NCBI GenBank assembly: GCA_017471465.1
Contig: JAFUTI010000008.1
Coordinates: 1 to 64,000, forward strand
Source of the DNA: Prevotella sp.
GTDB taxonomy: Bacteria; Bacteroidota; Bacteroidia; Bacteroidales; Bacteroidaceae
Length of the DNA stretch: 64,000 nucleotides
Direction of reading: 5' to 3'
In this document: piece by piece, positions 43,217 to 50,503 of the stretch
Layout of the letters: every line of letters begins with the position of its first letter
How positions within the stretch are numbered: the stretch's first letter is position 1
Position numbers and translations under genes: made by a program
Notes under the pieces: model-generated
Told to the model about the DNA's origin: nothing
What the model saw: only the letters and a program-made list of their open reading frames with translations
Database searches by the model: none

Positions 43217-43810
43217 ATGAGAAAAAGAATTCTTTACGTGTGTCTCGCGGCTGCCGCACTGCTGGCTATGCCGCAGACAATGAGTGCCCAAGGGCTGTTT
43301 GGAAAAATCAGTAAGGGACTTGACAAGGTGAACAAGGCGTTGGAGAATACCAACGACAAGCTTGATGTGGCTTCAGGCCAGGCCGTTGAACTGCCTGGTG
43401 GCGGCATGATGTACAATCCGGCCTCACAGTGGCTCGACATTCAGCTGGTGGGTGTCTATGGTGTCTCCACAAGCAACAACTATGGCTATGTGGAAGTGGT
43501 GATGAAGGTGAACATGAAGCTCAATAAGTCTTCTGTATCGTTTGGTGGTAAGAAGAGCAACCTCTCTACCCAGGCTACAGATACCGATGGCAACATCTAC
43601 AAGATGAAGACCAACATCTATCATTCTTTTGATGTTGAAGAGGGCGAATTTGTGAAGGTGACGCTGAACGACGGTGCTGAGTTCGTGGATGTGCGCAAGA
43701 GTGCTACCGTGTTCCAGACGCTGAAACTATTCTGCCATGCCGACTACGAGGGTCACGAGGCACTGATTACGTTTAAGAACGTGCCTGTTCAGTGGGATGT
43801 AGAGCACTAG
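43217..43810 (+). CDS. Secreted protein of unknown function
   Basis: This 197-residue protein has a signal peptide (MRKRILYVCLAAAALLAMP to about MSAQ). A glycine-rich amphipathic helix with K and D/N residues follows (FGKISKGLDKVNKALENTND), then a beta-sheet-rich part. No family was recognised. The start used, ATG 43217, is 31 bases after the upstream stop and gives a good signal peptide; a longer frame is unlikely. It is on the same strand as the two genes before it and may share their transcript. Confidence 0.75.
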   Translation: MRKRILYVCLAAAALLAMPQTMSAQGLFGKISKGLDKVNKALENTNDKLDVASGQAVELPGGGMMYNPASQWLDIQLVGVYGVSTSNNYGYVEVVMKVNMKLNKSSVSFGGKKSNLSTQATDTDGNIYKMKTNIYHSFDVEEGEFVKVTLNDGAEFVDVRKSATVFQTLKLFCHADYEGHEALITFKNVPVQWDVEH

Positions 43811-43813
43811 GCT

Positions 43814-45007
43814 TTACTTGGTCAGTCTCACCTGCTTGGTGTGTCCCCATTTGTCGCGCACAGTGTAGGTATAGCTTTGGCCAATGATGAAAGGATAGGC
43901 CAGAAACTGGCGAAAGTCGTTGATGGGTGTGTTGTTGATTCTCTCAATGATGTCACCTTGGCGGAATCCCCGTTGATAGGCTTCGCTGTACTCCCATACA
44001 AGCCCTACTGCGGCCCTGCCGTGGTCGGGTATATAGTATATGTCGGGCAGATTGTTGCCGACTACCGCTCCGTTGCCACCATCGAACGGCTGGAAAATGA
44101 GGCGACGGCGAAACGGGTTAATGATGACTGAGCCGTAAGCCAGCAGGGCAGCTCCTATCGTGGAATTTCCTTGCGTGGTCAGCGCGCGAACTTTACTGAA
44201 ACGGAAGTTGCCCCACTGCAGCCCGCTGAGGCATAAAGCCACTACTTCATCATTGGTCTCTGCACCATAATGACTGATACGTAAACAGCCAAAGGTGCGC
44301 CCTTCAATCTGGGTATCCAGCAGCCGTCGGTCTACCGACTGAGAAGCGTGCTCAAAAGCCTTGTGTGAGATACTGTAAAACTCACGGTCGCCAGTATCGA
44401 ACCTTACATTCTCGTTGAAGCCTTCAAACGGACTAATGGTGACATGCGGTACATGGCGGTTCAGACGGTAGCGAGATGCATAGCCTGGCTCATTGCGAAA
44501 CAGCGTCTTGCGGTCAGTGAGGATGAGGTGCTTCTGCCGCACGTCAATCTTTCCAAGCAGGCCCTTGTTGAAGATATCAAAACCAACGATTCCATCGGCA
44601 TTTTTTGCACCTGGCGGCCGGTCAATCACATTGACGTGGTAGTCCCTTACAGTAAGGTTGCCAAGTTGTAAAGGTGGCAGACTAACGACCTGTGTTGTAT
44701 GGCTCCGTCCGTTGGCATCGTGCGAGGTGATATGCCCTATGGGCTTCATCCCATTGATGCGTGTGTCAGTATAGACACCGCCCATGCCTGCTCCCGTGTC
44801 GAGCATGAATCGGTAGGTGTGCTCCCCGATGGTGACGGGCACATACACACGTCCCTGGTCTACGCTGATGGTAATCGTGTCGGCAAAGTCTTCTGCCGAC
44901 AAGCTGAAGTTCAGCTTGTAGTGATACTGCTGGGCGCTCGCGTCAGCACTCCAGAGCAGCAGCAGAAGGATAAGCGCTGCGGCTTCCGTTGTTATTCTTT
45001 TTATCAT
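43814..45007 (-). CDS. Retropepsin-like aspartyl protease with C-terminal PDZ domain
   Basis: This 397-residue protein has a signal peptide (about residues 1-23) and two aspartyl-protease halves, the first with the catalytic triad FMLDTGAGMGG near residues 63-73. The second half lacks an obvious second DTG and has VRFDTGDREFY in its place. A PDZ-like segment near residues 320-385 (QRGFRQGDIIERINNTPI) is typical of DUF/Asp_protease_2 proteins in Bacteroidetes. It is secreted or periplasmic. The start at 45007 lies 20 bases past the promoter -7 box (complement 45027-45034); 29 extra codons upstream overlap that promoter. Confidence 0.85.
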   Translation of the reverse strand: MIKRITTEAAALILLLLLWSADASAQQYHYKLNFSLSAEDFADTITISVDQGRVYVPVTIGEHTYRFMLDTGAGMGGVYTDTRINGMKPIGHITSHDANGRSHTTQVVSLPPLQLGNLTVRDYHVNVIDRPPGAKNADGIVGFDIFNKGLLGKIDVRQKHLILTDRKTLFRNEPGYASRYRLNRHVPHVTISPFEGFNENVRFDTGDREFYSISHKAFEHASQSVDRRLLDTQIEGRTFGCLRISHYGAETNDEVVALCLSGLQWGNFRFSKVRALTTQGNSTIGAALLAYGSVIINPFRRRLIFQPFDGGNGAVVGNNLPDIYYIPDHGRAAVGLVWEYSEAYQRGFRQGDIIERINNTPINDFRQFLAYPFIIGQSYTYTVRDKWGHTKQVRLTK

Positions 45008-45026
45008 CGCACTCGGTGTGTGGTTG

Positions 45027-45076
45027 CAAAGATAAGAAATAATCAGGAATCGCCAAAGCAATTCCTGATTATTTCT
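45027..45076 (-). promoter_or_regulatory. Promoter with a 16-bp inverted repeat in its spacer; also terminator of the upstream gene
   Basis: The -33 TTTG (complement 45054-45057) sits in the loop of a perfect 16-bp inverted repeat: AGAAATAATCAGGAAT (45035-45050) and its reverse complement (45061-45076). TATCTTTG (complement 45027-45034) is the -7 box, immediately after the stem. It ends the LRR gene (stop 45117) and starts the protease gene. Confidence 0.7.
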
Positions 45077-45116
45077 GAATAATTTGCACAGCAAGCCTGC
45101 CTCGTTGATGGTGTTC

Positions 45117-46646
45117 TCACAGCGCGAACTTCAGCGTCCGGCCGTTGATGGTCAGGATATACACCTGGCCCTGCTGTAGGGCAATCTTCCGTGTGCCGTC
45201 GTTGATGACGGTGTTCACCACCTGCTGACCATCGCTGCCGTAGATGATGCAGCGGCTCTGCGGTTCGGTATTGCTGATGATAATGCCGTCGCTAACCACC
45301 TTGATGTCTGCCTGCGAACGGGTGGCGGCCCTTGCATCTGACGGTGCCCCCTCTTCGTAGACGATGATGATTGAGGTGTCGCCCGTGATGACTGGCGTCA
45401 CGAAAGTACCGTCTTCAGCAAGTCTTGATGTCACATAGCGGCCGTCCATGAAGATGTTGCTAATCTTCCATCCCTCTTCAGCCGTAAAGTTCAGCGTCTG
45501 CTCGGCGCCCTGCTTCACCTTGATCTTTGTGTATCCGCTACGGCTGTCATTCACCGTCAGCCAGGCGAACACCTCGGGCTCCGGCTCTTTCACGGACATA
45601 CCGTAAACTACCAAATCGTGTGCCGGCATCGTTGCGGGGTAAGTGTACCAGGTGACGGTATTCCCTTCGTTGTCCTTTGTTGGCGCTGTTATCTGGCTGC
45701 CGTAAGCTATGTTTTGTACAGACAGTTCTTTGTTGTCTACAATAAATGTCAGGCGGTACTTGGCCGTTTCGCCAGTCATAATTGGCGAAATTCCATTCCA
45801 ACTGAGTGTGGCAGTGGCAACGTCAGAGTTGTCATAGCCAGTTTTGGTGGCATAGACACTGACTGTATAGGTCGCTGTCAGGGGAACTGTCGCATCATAA
45901 TGTTTCTTAATGTCTGTATTCGTTATCTCCGACACATAATCAACTCCTTCTGTCTCACAATCAAACCTCAATTGCCCATCCTTACATGATATTGTCGGTG
46001 TAGCACACTTTGGCGTCTCGGGAATCTCTCCACCATCGATGGCAACAATATTCTTAAAGCTGCTCCAAGGAGCTGTAGTTTTGTACGCATTAACGGAGGC
46101 TGCAGGTACATGCAAGGTTGCGTATTCAATATATGAGCCATTAAATATACTGCTTTTCGCATTTGGAACATTCTCTGCCAAACAAGTAACGTCTGCGAGA
46201 TTTTGACAATTGCTAAAGGCTTCAGCATCAATTGTTTTTACATTACTTCCAATAGTCAATGATGTCAGGCCGCTGCAATCATAGAAAGCATAAGCGCCAA
46301 TTGATGTCACGCTGTTGGGGATATTGACGAAGGTCAGGCCGCTGCAGCCAGAGAAAGCATAACCACCAATTGTTGTCACGCTGTTGCCGATGGTGACGGA
46401 GGTCAGGCCGCTGCAACCACGGAAAGCATTACTACCAATTGATGTCACGCTGTACTCTACGTTATTATAGCTGACAGACTCGGGGATTGCAATGTTTCCT
46501 GTGTATGAATTAGGATCTTTAGTAACCTCGGCATAATTATCGTTCTTGGCTATTAGAGTGTAATAGATGCCGTCAATTTCCACGGCGTCAGCGTTTGCCA
46601 CCATAGGCAGTATAATAAATATGATAAGGAATAATTGCTTTTTCAT
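45117..46646 (-). CDS. BspA-like leucine-rich repeat surface protein
   Basis: This 509-residue protein has a signal peptide ([19 protein letters not shown]) and four BspA/TpLRR repeats near residues 70-150 (e.g. [20 protein letters not shown]). BspA-type repeats bind host proteins such as fibronectin and fibrinogen in oral Bacteroidales. A C-terminal region holds an Ig-like domain and a sorting-tail-like end ([13 protein letters not shown] ... [13 protein letters not shown]). The DNA of the repeats is itself repetitive (about 69-bp units near 46240-46460). The start at 46646 gives a normal signal peptide; nine codons upstream are unlikely. Confidence 0.88.
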   Translation of the reverse strand: MKKQLFLIIFIILPMVANADAVEIDGIYYTLIAKNDNYAEVTKDPNSYTGNIAIPESVSYNNVEYSVTSIGSNAFRGCSGLTSVTIGNSVTTIGGYAFSGCSGLTFVNIPNSVTSIGAYAFYDCSGLTSLTIGSNVKTIDAEAFSNCQNLADVTCLAENVPNAKSSIFNGSYIEYATLHVPAASVNAYKTTAPWSSFKNIVAIDGGEIPETPKCATPTISCKDGQLRFDCETEGVDYVSEITNTDIKKHYDATVPLTATYTVSVYATKTGYDNSDVATATLSWNGISPIMTGETAKYRLTFIVDNKELSVQNIAYGSQITAPTKDNEGNTVTWYTYPATMPAHDLVVYGMSVKEPEPEVFAWLTVNDSRSGYTKIKVKQGAEQTLNFTAEEGWKISNIFMDGRYVTSRLAEDGTFVTPVITGDTSIIIVYEEGAPSDARAATRSQADIKVVSDGIIISNTEPQSRCIIYGSDGQQVVNTVINDGTRKIALQQGQVYILTINGRTLKFAL

Positions 46647-46709
46647 AATTGCTCCTAATATTTTTGTTTCCACAATGTTTTTTTATATGAGTAACGTATC
46701 ATTTATAAC

Positions 46710-46910
46710 TCAATCAATTATAATATCGTTCCGATGCTGTAGTTCTTTTCGTACGATTTCACGCTCTTGGTCTGTCAGAGATGATGTTTCGAAACTTTCT
46801 GTGAAAATTCGAAAACAATCAGAATCAAGATGACCAGCAACCTTAACAATTTTCTCGCCAAGGTGAATTTCTATTAAATCCCCCTTTCTAACAAAATTGA
46901 CCTTATCCAT
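46710..46910 (-). CDS. Small hypothetical protein
   Basis: This 66-residue acidic protein (MDKVNFVRKGDLIEIHLGEK onward) has no signal peptide. Its first 30 residues form a compact beta-strand-rich stretch (FVRKGDLIEIHL, KIVKVAGHL), and the rest is helical. No family was recognised. The upstream region to 46975 has a strong hairpin that ends another transcript, so it would be a short separate unit. Codon use looks like that of the neighbours. Confidence 0.55.
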   Translation of the reverse strand: MDKVNFVRKGDLIEIHLGEKIVKVAGHLDSDCFRIFTESFETSSLTDQEREIVRKELQHRNDIIID

Positions 46911-46971
46911 AATCTATATTATTTATTATCAGTGTTCCCTTCCTGATAGATTAGAGTTATATGGCTAATAT

Positions 46972-47253
46972 ATAAAAAGAGCGTGGGAATCTACCTGTTA
47001 CTCGTCCCACGCATCGAGGCTCTGGCATCGCCTTGAATGTTGAACGAGCAACGCCGAAGCCCACGCCGATATGTATATATACGACAATGTCGGATACTAC
47101 ATACCCATAGGCGTCATTGTTGCGTTGTTCTTGACATTCAGTTTGGAACTGCCAGATTCCGATGCGTCAAGCACAAAGTGCAGATAACGCTTTTCCTATA
47201 TATAGGTCTCCACCCAAATGTCCCACGTCATGCGGGGCTTCGGTATGAAGACG
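46972..47253 (-). ncRNA. Candidate structured small RNA with own promoter and terminator
   Basis: The minus-strand region between a promoter (47257-47288) and a terminator hairpin (46981-47012) has no open frame of note but many stems. The 5' end (CCGAAGCCCCGC, complement 47232-47243) pairs with a later CCGAAGCCCACGC-type segment (complement 47054-47066), apart from one mismatch and enclosing about 165 bases. Inner hairpins include a CCTATATATAGG palindrome (47195-47206), GCAC...GTGC nested in GCGT...ACGC near 47165-47190, and CGACAATGTCG. The layout of a long closed rod resembles 6S RNA, but I could not verify this. The RNA family is unknown. Confidence 0.45.
46975..47012 (-). terminator. 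Terminator of the candidate small RNA
   Basis: TCCCACGC (47005-47012) and GCGTGGGA (46981-46988) form a perfect 8-bp stem with a 16-base loop. On the minus strand it is followed by TCTTTTTATA. Confidence 0.65.
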
Positions 47254-47292
47254 CAGCAAAGATAGCAAATAAATCTGAAAGTTCCAAGAAAA
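47250..47292 (-). promoter_or_regulatory. Promoter of the small RNA (first copy of a 43-bp duplicated promoter)
   Basis: CTTG (complement 47285-47288), 20 bases, TATCTTTG (complement 47257-47264). The 43 bases are identical to 48064-48106, which drives mntA-hepT. Confidence 0.65.
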
Positions 47293-47303
47293 TACACAAA
47301 AAA

Positions 47304-47336
47304 ATCTCCGAAGCCGCACTATAGGACTTCGGAGAT
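47304..47336 (-). terminator. Terminator of the mntA-hepT operon
   Basis: ATCTCCGAAG and CTTCGGAGAT form a perfect 10-bp stem with a 13-base loop. On the minus strand a T7 run follows. It lies 69 bases past the HepT stop. On the + strand a second hairpin (GTGATGC 47343-47349 with GCATCAC 47385-47391, then T7) stands in the same gap. Confidence 0.8.
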
Positions 47337-47404
47337 ATTTGGGTGATGCGAGCTGTGGACTTCTGAAACAATCTCAGCCCATAGGCATCACGGTTTTTTT
47401 AGGG

Positions 47405-47761
47405 TTATGTTACACTATTTAATTCCTCAATATATTGAGAAATCTGTTGCTTTAGCAACGGTAAGTCATTGGTGTAGGTTTCCCAAATTAACGTTGCATT
47501 TGTCGTGATATAGCCATGTACTAATACATTTCGCATATCTACGATATCACGCCAAGGCACCTCCAGATGGTTGTCGCGGAATTCTTTGGTCAGAAGATTG
47601 GCCGCTTCACCTAATATCATGATGTTATAGACGACGGCATGAAAACACATTATGTTTGCTTTCATGTCTTCGAACGACTTCCCATTGAGATAGTCATTAA
47701 TGTGCTCTATGCACTCGTCAATATGGCGAAGACGATCAATGTCTCTAATTGCTTCTCTCAT
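47405..47761 (-). CDS. hepT: HepT-like HEPN toxin
   Basis: This 118-residue all-helical protein has the HEPN RNase motif R-x4-H-x-Y (RNVLVHGY near residues 77-84). The HepT family is the toxin half of the MNT-HEPN systems, an RNase that the partner inactivates by attaching AMP to it. It overlaps the antitoxin gene by 17 bases and would be translated after it. The motif and the pairing are clear. Confidence 0.9.
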   Translation of the reverse strand: MREAIRDIDRLRHIDECIEHINDYLNGKSFEDMKANIMCFHAVVYNIMILGEAANLLTKEFRDNHLEVPWRDIVDMRNVLVHGYITTNATLIWETYTNDLPLLKQQISQYIEELNSVT

Positions 47762-48044
47762 AAATCACTTTTAAGTCGCGGTTTGCAGTAATCTGCGCAG
47801 CAGGACGAAGGGTGCCTTCTTCTACGAGGTCGACTTTGCGTCCCAGTCTTTCTTCCAGTTCGCGGTGCATACGTACAAACGCAAACAGACCTATGGGGAG
47901 ACTACGATCGAATTTCACAATTAAGTCTACGTCGCTGTCTTCGCGCTCCTCGCCGCGCGCATAGGAGCCAAAGAGCCATGCCTTCAGGACGGGTTGTGTC
48001 TTGAAGTATTCGGCTATCAGTTCTGTCATTGTCTGCTGGCTCAT
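47745..48044 (-). CDS. mntA: MntA-like nucleotidyltransferase antitoxin
   Basis: This 99-residue protein has the minimal nucleotidyltransferase motif LFGSYARGEEREDSDVDLIV (G-S-x10-D-x-D). In the type VII MntA-HepT system it attaches AMP to the HEPN toxin and so silences it. The start used is MSQQTM at 48044; 19 more codons upstream overlap the promoter (-7 box complement 48071-48078) and are rejected. The toxin gene overlaps its end by 17 bases. Pairing and motif make the assignment firm. Confidence 0.9.
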   Translation of the reverse strand: MSQQTMTELIAEYFKTQPVLKAWLFGSYARGEEREDSDVDLIVKFDRSLPIGLFAFVRMHRELEERLGRKVDLVEEGTLRPAAQITANRDLKVIYERSN

Positions 48045-48063
48045 ATTCCGTACTGTTTGAGAT

Positions 48064-48106
48064 GACGCAGCAAAGATAGCAAATAAATCTGAAAGTTCCA
48101 AGAAAA
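48064..48106 (-). promoter_or_regulatory. Promoter of mntA-hepT (second copy of the 43-bp duplication)
   Basis: Same 43 bases as 47250-47292, with CTTG and TATCTTTG 20 bases apart. The -7 box (complement 48071-48078) ends 26 bases before the MntA start. Confidence 0.65.
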
Positions 48107-48120
48107 AGGGGCAAAAAGTT

Positions 48121-48346
48121 TTGTTTCGCGCGTGCGTGATATATAGTTGTTACAAGCAAAAATGAACCCTCACCTCCCGCACCTCTCACACCTACGTCGG
48201 GTGTGGGAGGTGTGGGAGGTGAGGGTTGTATTTCTGTTTCACAATATATACGCGCGCGACCGTGACGGTTTCACCACACGCCTATATTTTTTCACGAGAG
48301 GCCGTGAGAGATTTACGAGAGGCCGTGACGTTTTTGTGAGCGGACG
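48121..48346. repeat. Repeat-rich intergenic region with a 28-bp hairpin
   Basis: No gene is seen. Left arm 48165-48192 and right arm 48200-48227 form a 28-bp inverted repeat with two mismatches and a 7-base loop; the arms are strongly purine/pyrimidine biased. Outside it, CGCGCGxG and ATATATA motifs recur on both sides (48126-48148 and 48243-48259), extending the palindrome imperfectly. Next, ACGAGAGGCCGTGA occurs twice (48294-48307, 48315-48328). Confidence 0.75.
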
Positions 48347-50422
48347 CTATTTTCTGATTTCCTGAAGCAGGCGGTCGGCATGTCCCCAACGGTCCATCAT
48401 GAAGAGGACGTAGCGGATGTCGACGCCTATGCAGCGGGCCAATTCGGTGTCGTAGAAGATGTCGCTGGAGAGCGAATCCCAGTTGCCGTCAAAGGCGAGG
48501 CCGATGAGACGGTTGCGGCCGTCGAACATCGGCGAACCGCTATTACCGCCGGTGATGTCGTTGGTGGTGAGGAAGCAGAGGGGCATGTCGCCGGCCTCTT
48601 GCATGAGTGTCAGCATCTCGGGCTGCACCTTATAATCCTCGATGGAATCGCCCTTTTTCATCTTTGCCACCATGCTGGGGGCTGTCGTGCGGAAGCCCGA
48701 CCGCCAGTTGCCTAAACGGTACTCTTTCACCTGCCCGTAACTGAGGCGCATGGTGAAGTTGGCGTCGCTGTAGTGGGGCAGGTTCTCCTCCATGCGCAGC
48801 TTGGCCGCGCAGAGCACGCGTTCCAGATCGGCAATACTGTCGCTCATCTGCATATATTCTTTACGCAGGTCGCCCATGACGGTGGTCAGGTCGAGTCCGT
48901 ATTGTACGCCTAAGTCTTTCAGGAACGATTTCTTAAGGGGATAGAATCGCTTGCCTTTCTTCATCAGCTTCGACTTGGCATAGAGATCGTCGGCATAGCG
49001 CTGGCAGTCGCCGCCATACTGCTGGTCGATGGTAGCATAGAAGTCGGGGAGGTATTTCTGGTCGCTGACCTTTTCGCGGTAGTTTCTGAGCAATGTGCCG
49101 AGAATCTCGCGGTCGGTATCGTAGTCCCACGTCTCGCTATTGTCCTTGATATTGATGTGCTGGCGCTTGCCGTGGCCGACGGGTTGTGCACCATTATGCA
49201 CAAACATGGCACGCGTAGAAAGCTCATCAGTGCGACGGAAGGTCTCGCTGAAGTAAATCAGGGCCTTGGCAATTTCCAGACGTTTGGCATAGAAGTGCTC
49301 CAATAGCTGAAAGTCGAGCTGATCCTTATAGAGCCCTGTGGAGTCCTGCCACTGGCGCAGCAGCTGTTCGAACTGCTGCTTCTGGGCGATGAGACCTATC
49401 GAGTCGATGCACTTGTTCATACCGATGGAATTCTTCCAGTAGTTAGAGGACTGCGCGTATTTTGAGTCATACTTGATGCGGACAGCCTCTGAAGCGTCCA
49501 TGTGGCGCTTCATCACCTCCTGCTTGACGCCGCGCACCTGGGCCCGGATAACATTCTGCTCGTAACGCTCATTGATGCCGTAGCTCGACAGGTAGCGTGA
49601 GGTTGAGCCAGGATAGCCCATGGTCATCGAGAACGAGCCTTCCTGATAGCCAGCATCCGACACGCGGGCCCAGTACTTGGGATGGTAGGGCACGTTGTCC
49701 TTCGAGTAGTCGGCAGGTCCGCCCGTCTTCGGATCGGCATAGATGCGGAAGACAGAGAAGTCGCACGTCTGGCGCGGCCACATCCAGTTGTCGGTCTCGC
49801 CACCGAACTTGCCCATCGACTTGGGGATGGTAAACACGAGGCGCAGGTCGCGGAAGTCGCGGTAGGTGGTGGCAAAATAGCGGTTGCCCTCGTAGAAGGG
49901 TTTCAGTTCAAAGCGCAGGGTGGAGTCTTGAGCCTTCACCTGCTTCGACATAGCGTTCTCGATGCTGTCGAGATAGATAGTGCGGTCCAGCAGGCTCATC
50001 GCCTCAAAGGCTGGCGTCAGTATCTGTTCGGTGACATCTTTCTGTTCAACCATGAACGAGACGAACATATCCTTGTTGGGCAGCTCCTCTTCATACGACT
50101 TGGCATAAAAGCCGTTAAGCATATAGTCGTGTTCGACGGTGCTGTGCGAACGGATAGCCTCGAAACCGCAGTGGTGGTTGGTAAATACGAGACCATCGGG
50201 TGAGACGACGACGCCCGAGCAGTAGCCTGAGAAGTTGACAACGGCCTTCATAATGGCATCGTCGGCACTGTAAAGCTGCTCATACGGCAGTTCATAACCA
50301 TCCAACCGCATCTGTTCGTAGACAGCGTTGGGCAGGTTGTAGAGTGTCCACATACCTTCATCGGCCCTCGCTCCGAGGGCTGCCATACAAGCAAGAGAGA
50401 GAATAATACGTTTTAATTTCAT
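48347..50422 (-). CDS. S46-family dipeptidyl-peptidase, DPP7-like
   Basis: This 691-residue serine peptidase has a signal peptide (about residues 1-20), the catalytic histidine H84 in TNHHCGF and the serine S628 in GGNSGSP. Family members remove dipeptides from peptide N-termini in the periplasm and support growth on amino acids. The residue 18 after the catalytic serine (FDGNW) is glycine, as in DPP7. In DPP11 it is arginine, which gives specificity for Asp or Glu. So this enzyme should prefer hydrophobic P1 residues. It follows the repeat-rich region and lies upstream of no further gene on this strand. Confidence 0.92.
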   Translation of the reverse strand: MKLKRIILSLACMAALGARADEGMWTLYNLPNAVYEQMRLDGYELPYEQLYSADDAIMKAVVNFSGYCSGVVVSPDGLVFTNHHCGFEAIRSHSTVEHDYMLNGFYAKSYEEELPNKDMFVSFMVEQKDVTEQILTPAFEAMSLLDRTIYLDSIENAMSKQVKAQDSTLRFELKPFYEGNRYFATTYRDFRDLRLVFTIPKSMGKFGGETDNWMWPRQTCDFSVFRIYADPKTGGPADYSKDNVPYHPKYWARVSDAGYQEGSFSMTMGYPGSTSRYLSSYGINERYEQNVIRAQVRGVKQEVMKRHMDASEAVRIKYDSKYAQSSNYWKNSIGMNKCIDSIGLIAQKQQFEQLLRQWQDSTGLYKDQLDFQLLEHFYAKRLEIAKALIYFSETFRRTDELSTRAMFVHNGAQPVGHGKRQHINIKDNSETWDYDTDREILGTLLRNYREKVSDQKYLPDFYATIDQQYGGDCQRYADDLYAKSKLMKKGKRFYPLKKSFLKDLGVQYGLDLTTVMGDLRKEYMQMSDSIADLERVLCAAKLRMEENLPHYSDANFTMRLSYGQVKEYRLGNWRSGFRTTAPSMVAKMKKGDSIEDYKVQPEMLTLMQEAGDMPLCFLTTNDITGGNSGSPMFDGRNRLIGLAFDGNWDSLSSDIFYDTELARCIGVDIRYVLFMMDRWGHADRLLQEIRK

Positions 50423-50434
50423 AGCTATGATATG

Positions 50435-50503
50435 TTATTTCTTGATAATCTTACGTCCATTGACAATATAAACGCACGGTGCGAGCGTACCCTGAACAGC
50501 CTT
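50435..50503 (-). pseudogene. Remnant of a T9SS-type sorting tail
   Basis: Between the flippase stop and the DPP start, the minus strand reads NKAVQGTLAPCVYIVNGRKI and then I-K-K-stop. This matches the C-terminal tails of Prevotella surface proteins, but no protein body precedes it; the frame runs back into the flippase gene. It is probably the last bit of a lost gene. Confidence 0.45.

Noticed and set aside
45027-45076. Phase-variable invertible promoter
   Set aside because: Invertible promoters in Bacteroidales are flanked by inverted repeats about 100-200 bases apart; here the two arms are only 10 bases apart and no invertase is adjacent.
47037-47324. 95-codon + strand frame in the small-RNA region
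   Set aside because: It has a basic, odd composition and crosses two terminator and promoter elements on the other strand.
48121-48346. CRISPR array
   Set aside because: Repeats are too few, not evenly spaced and partly palindromic; no spacers of uniform length and no cas genes.
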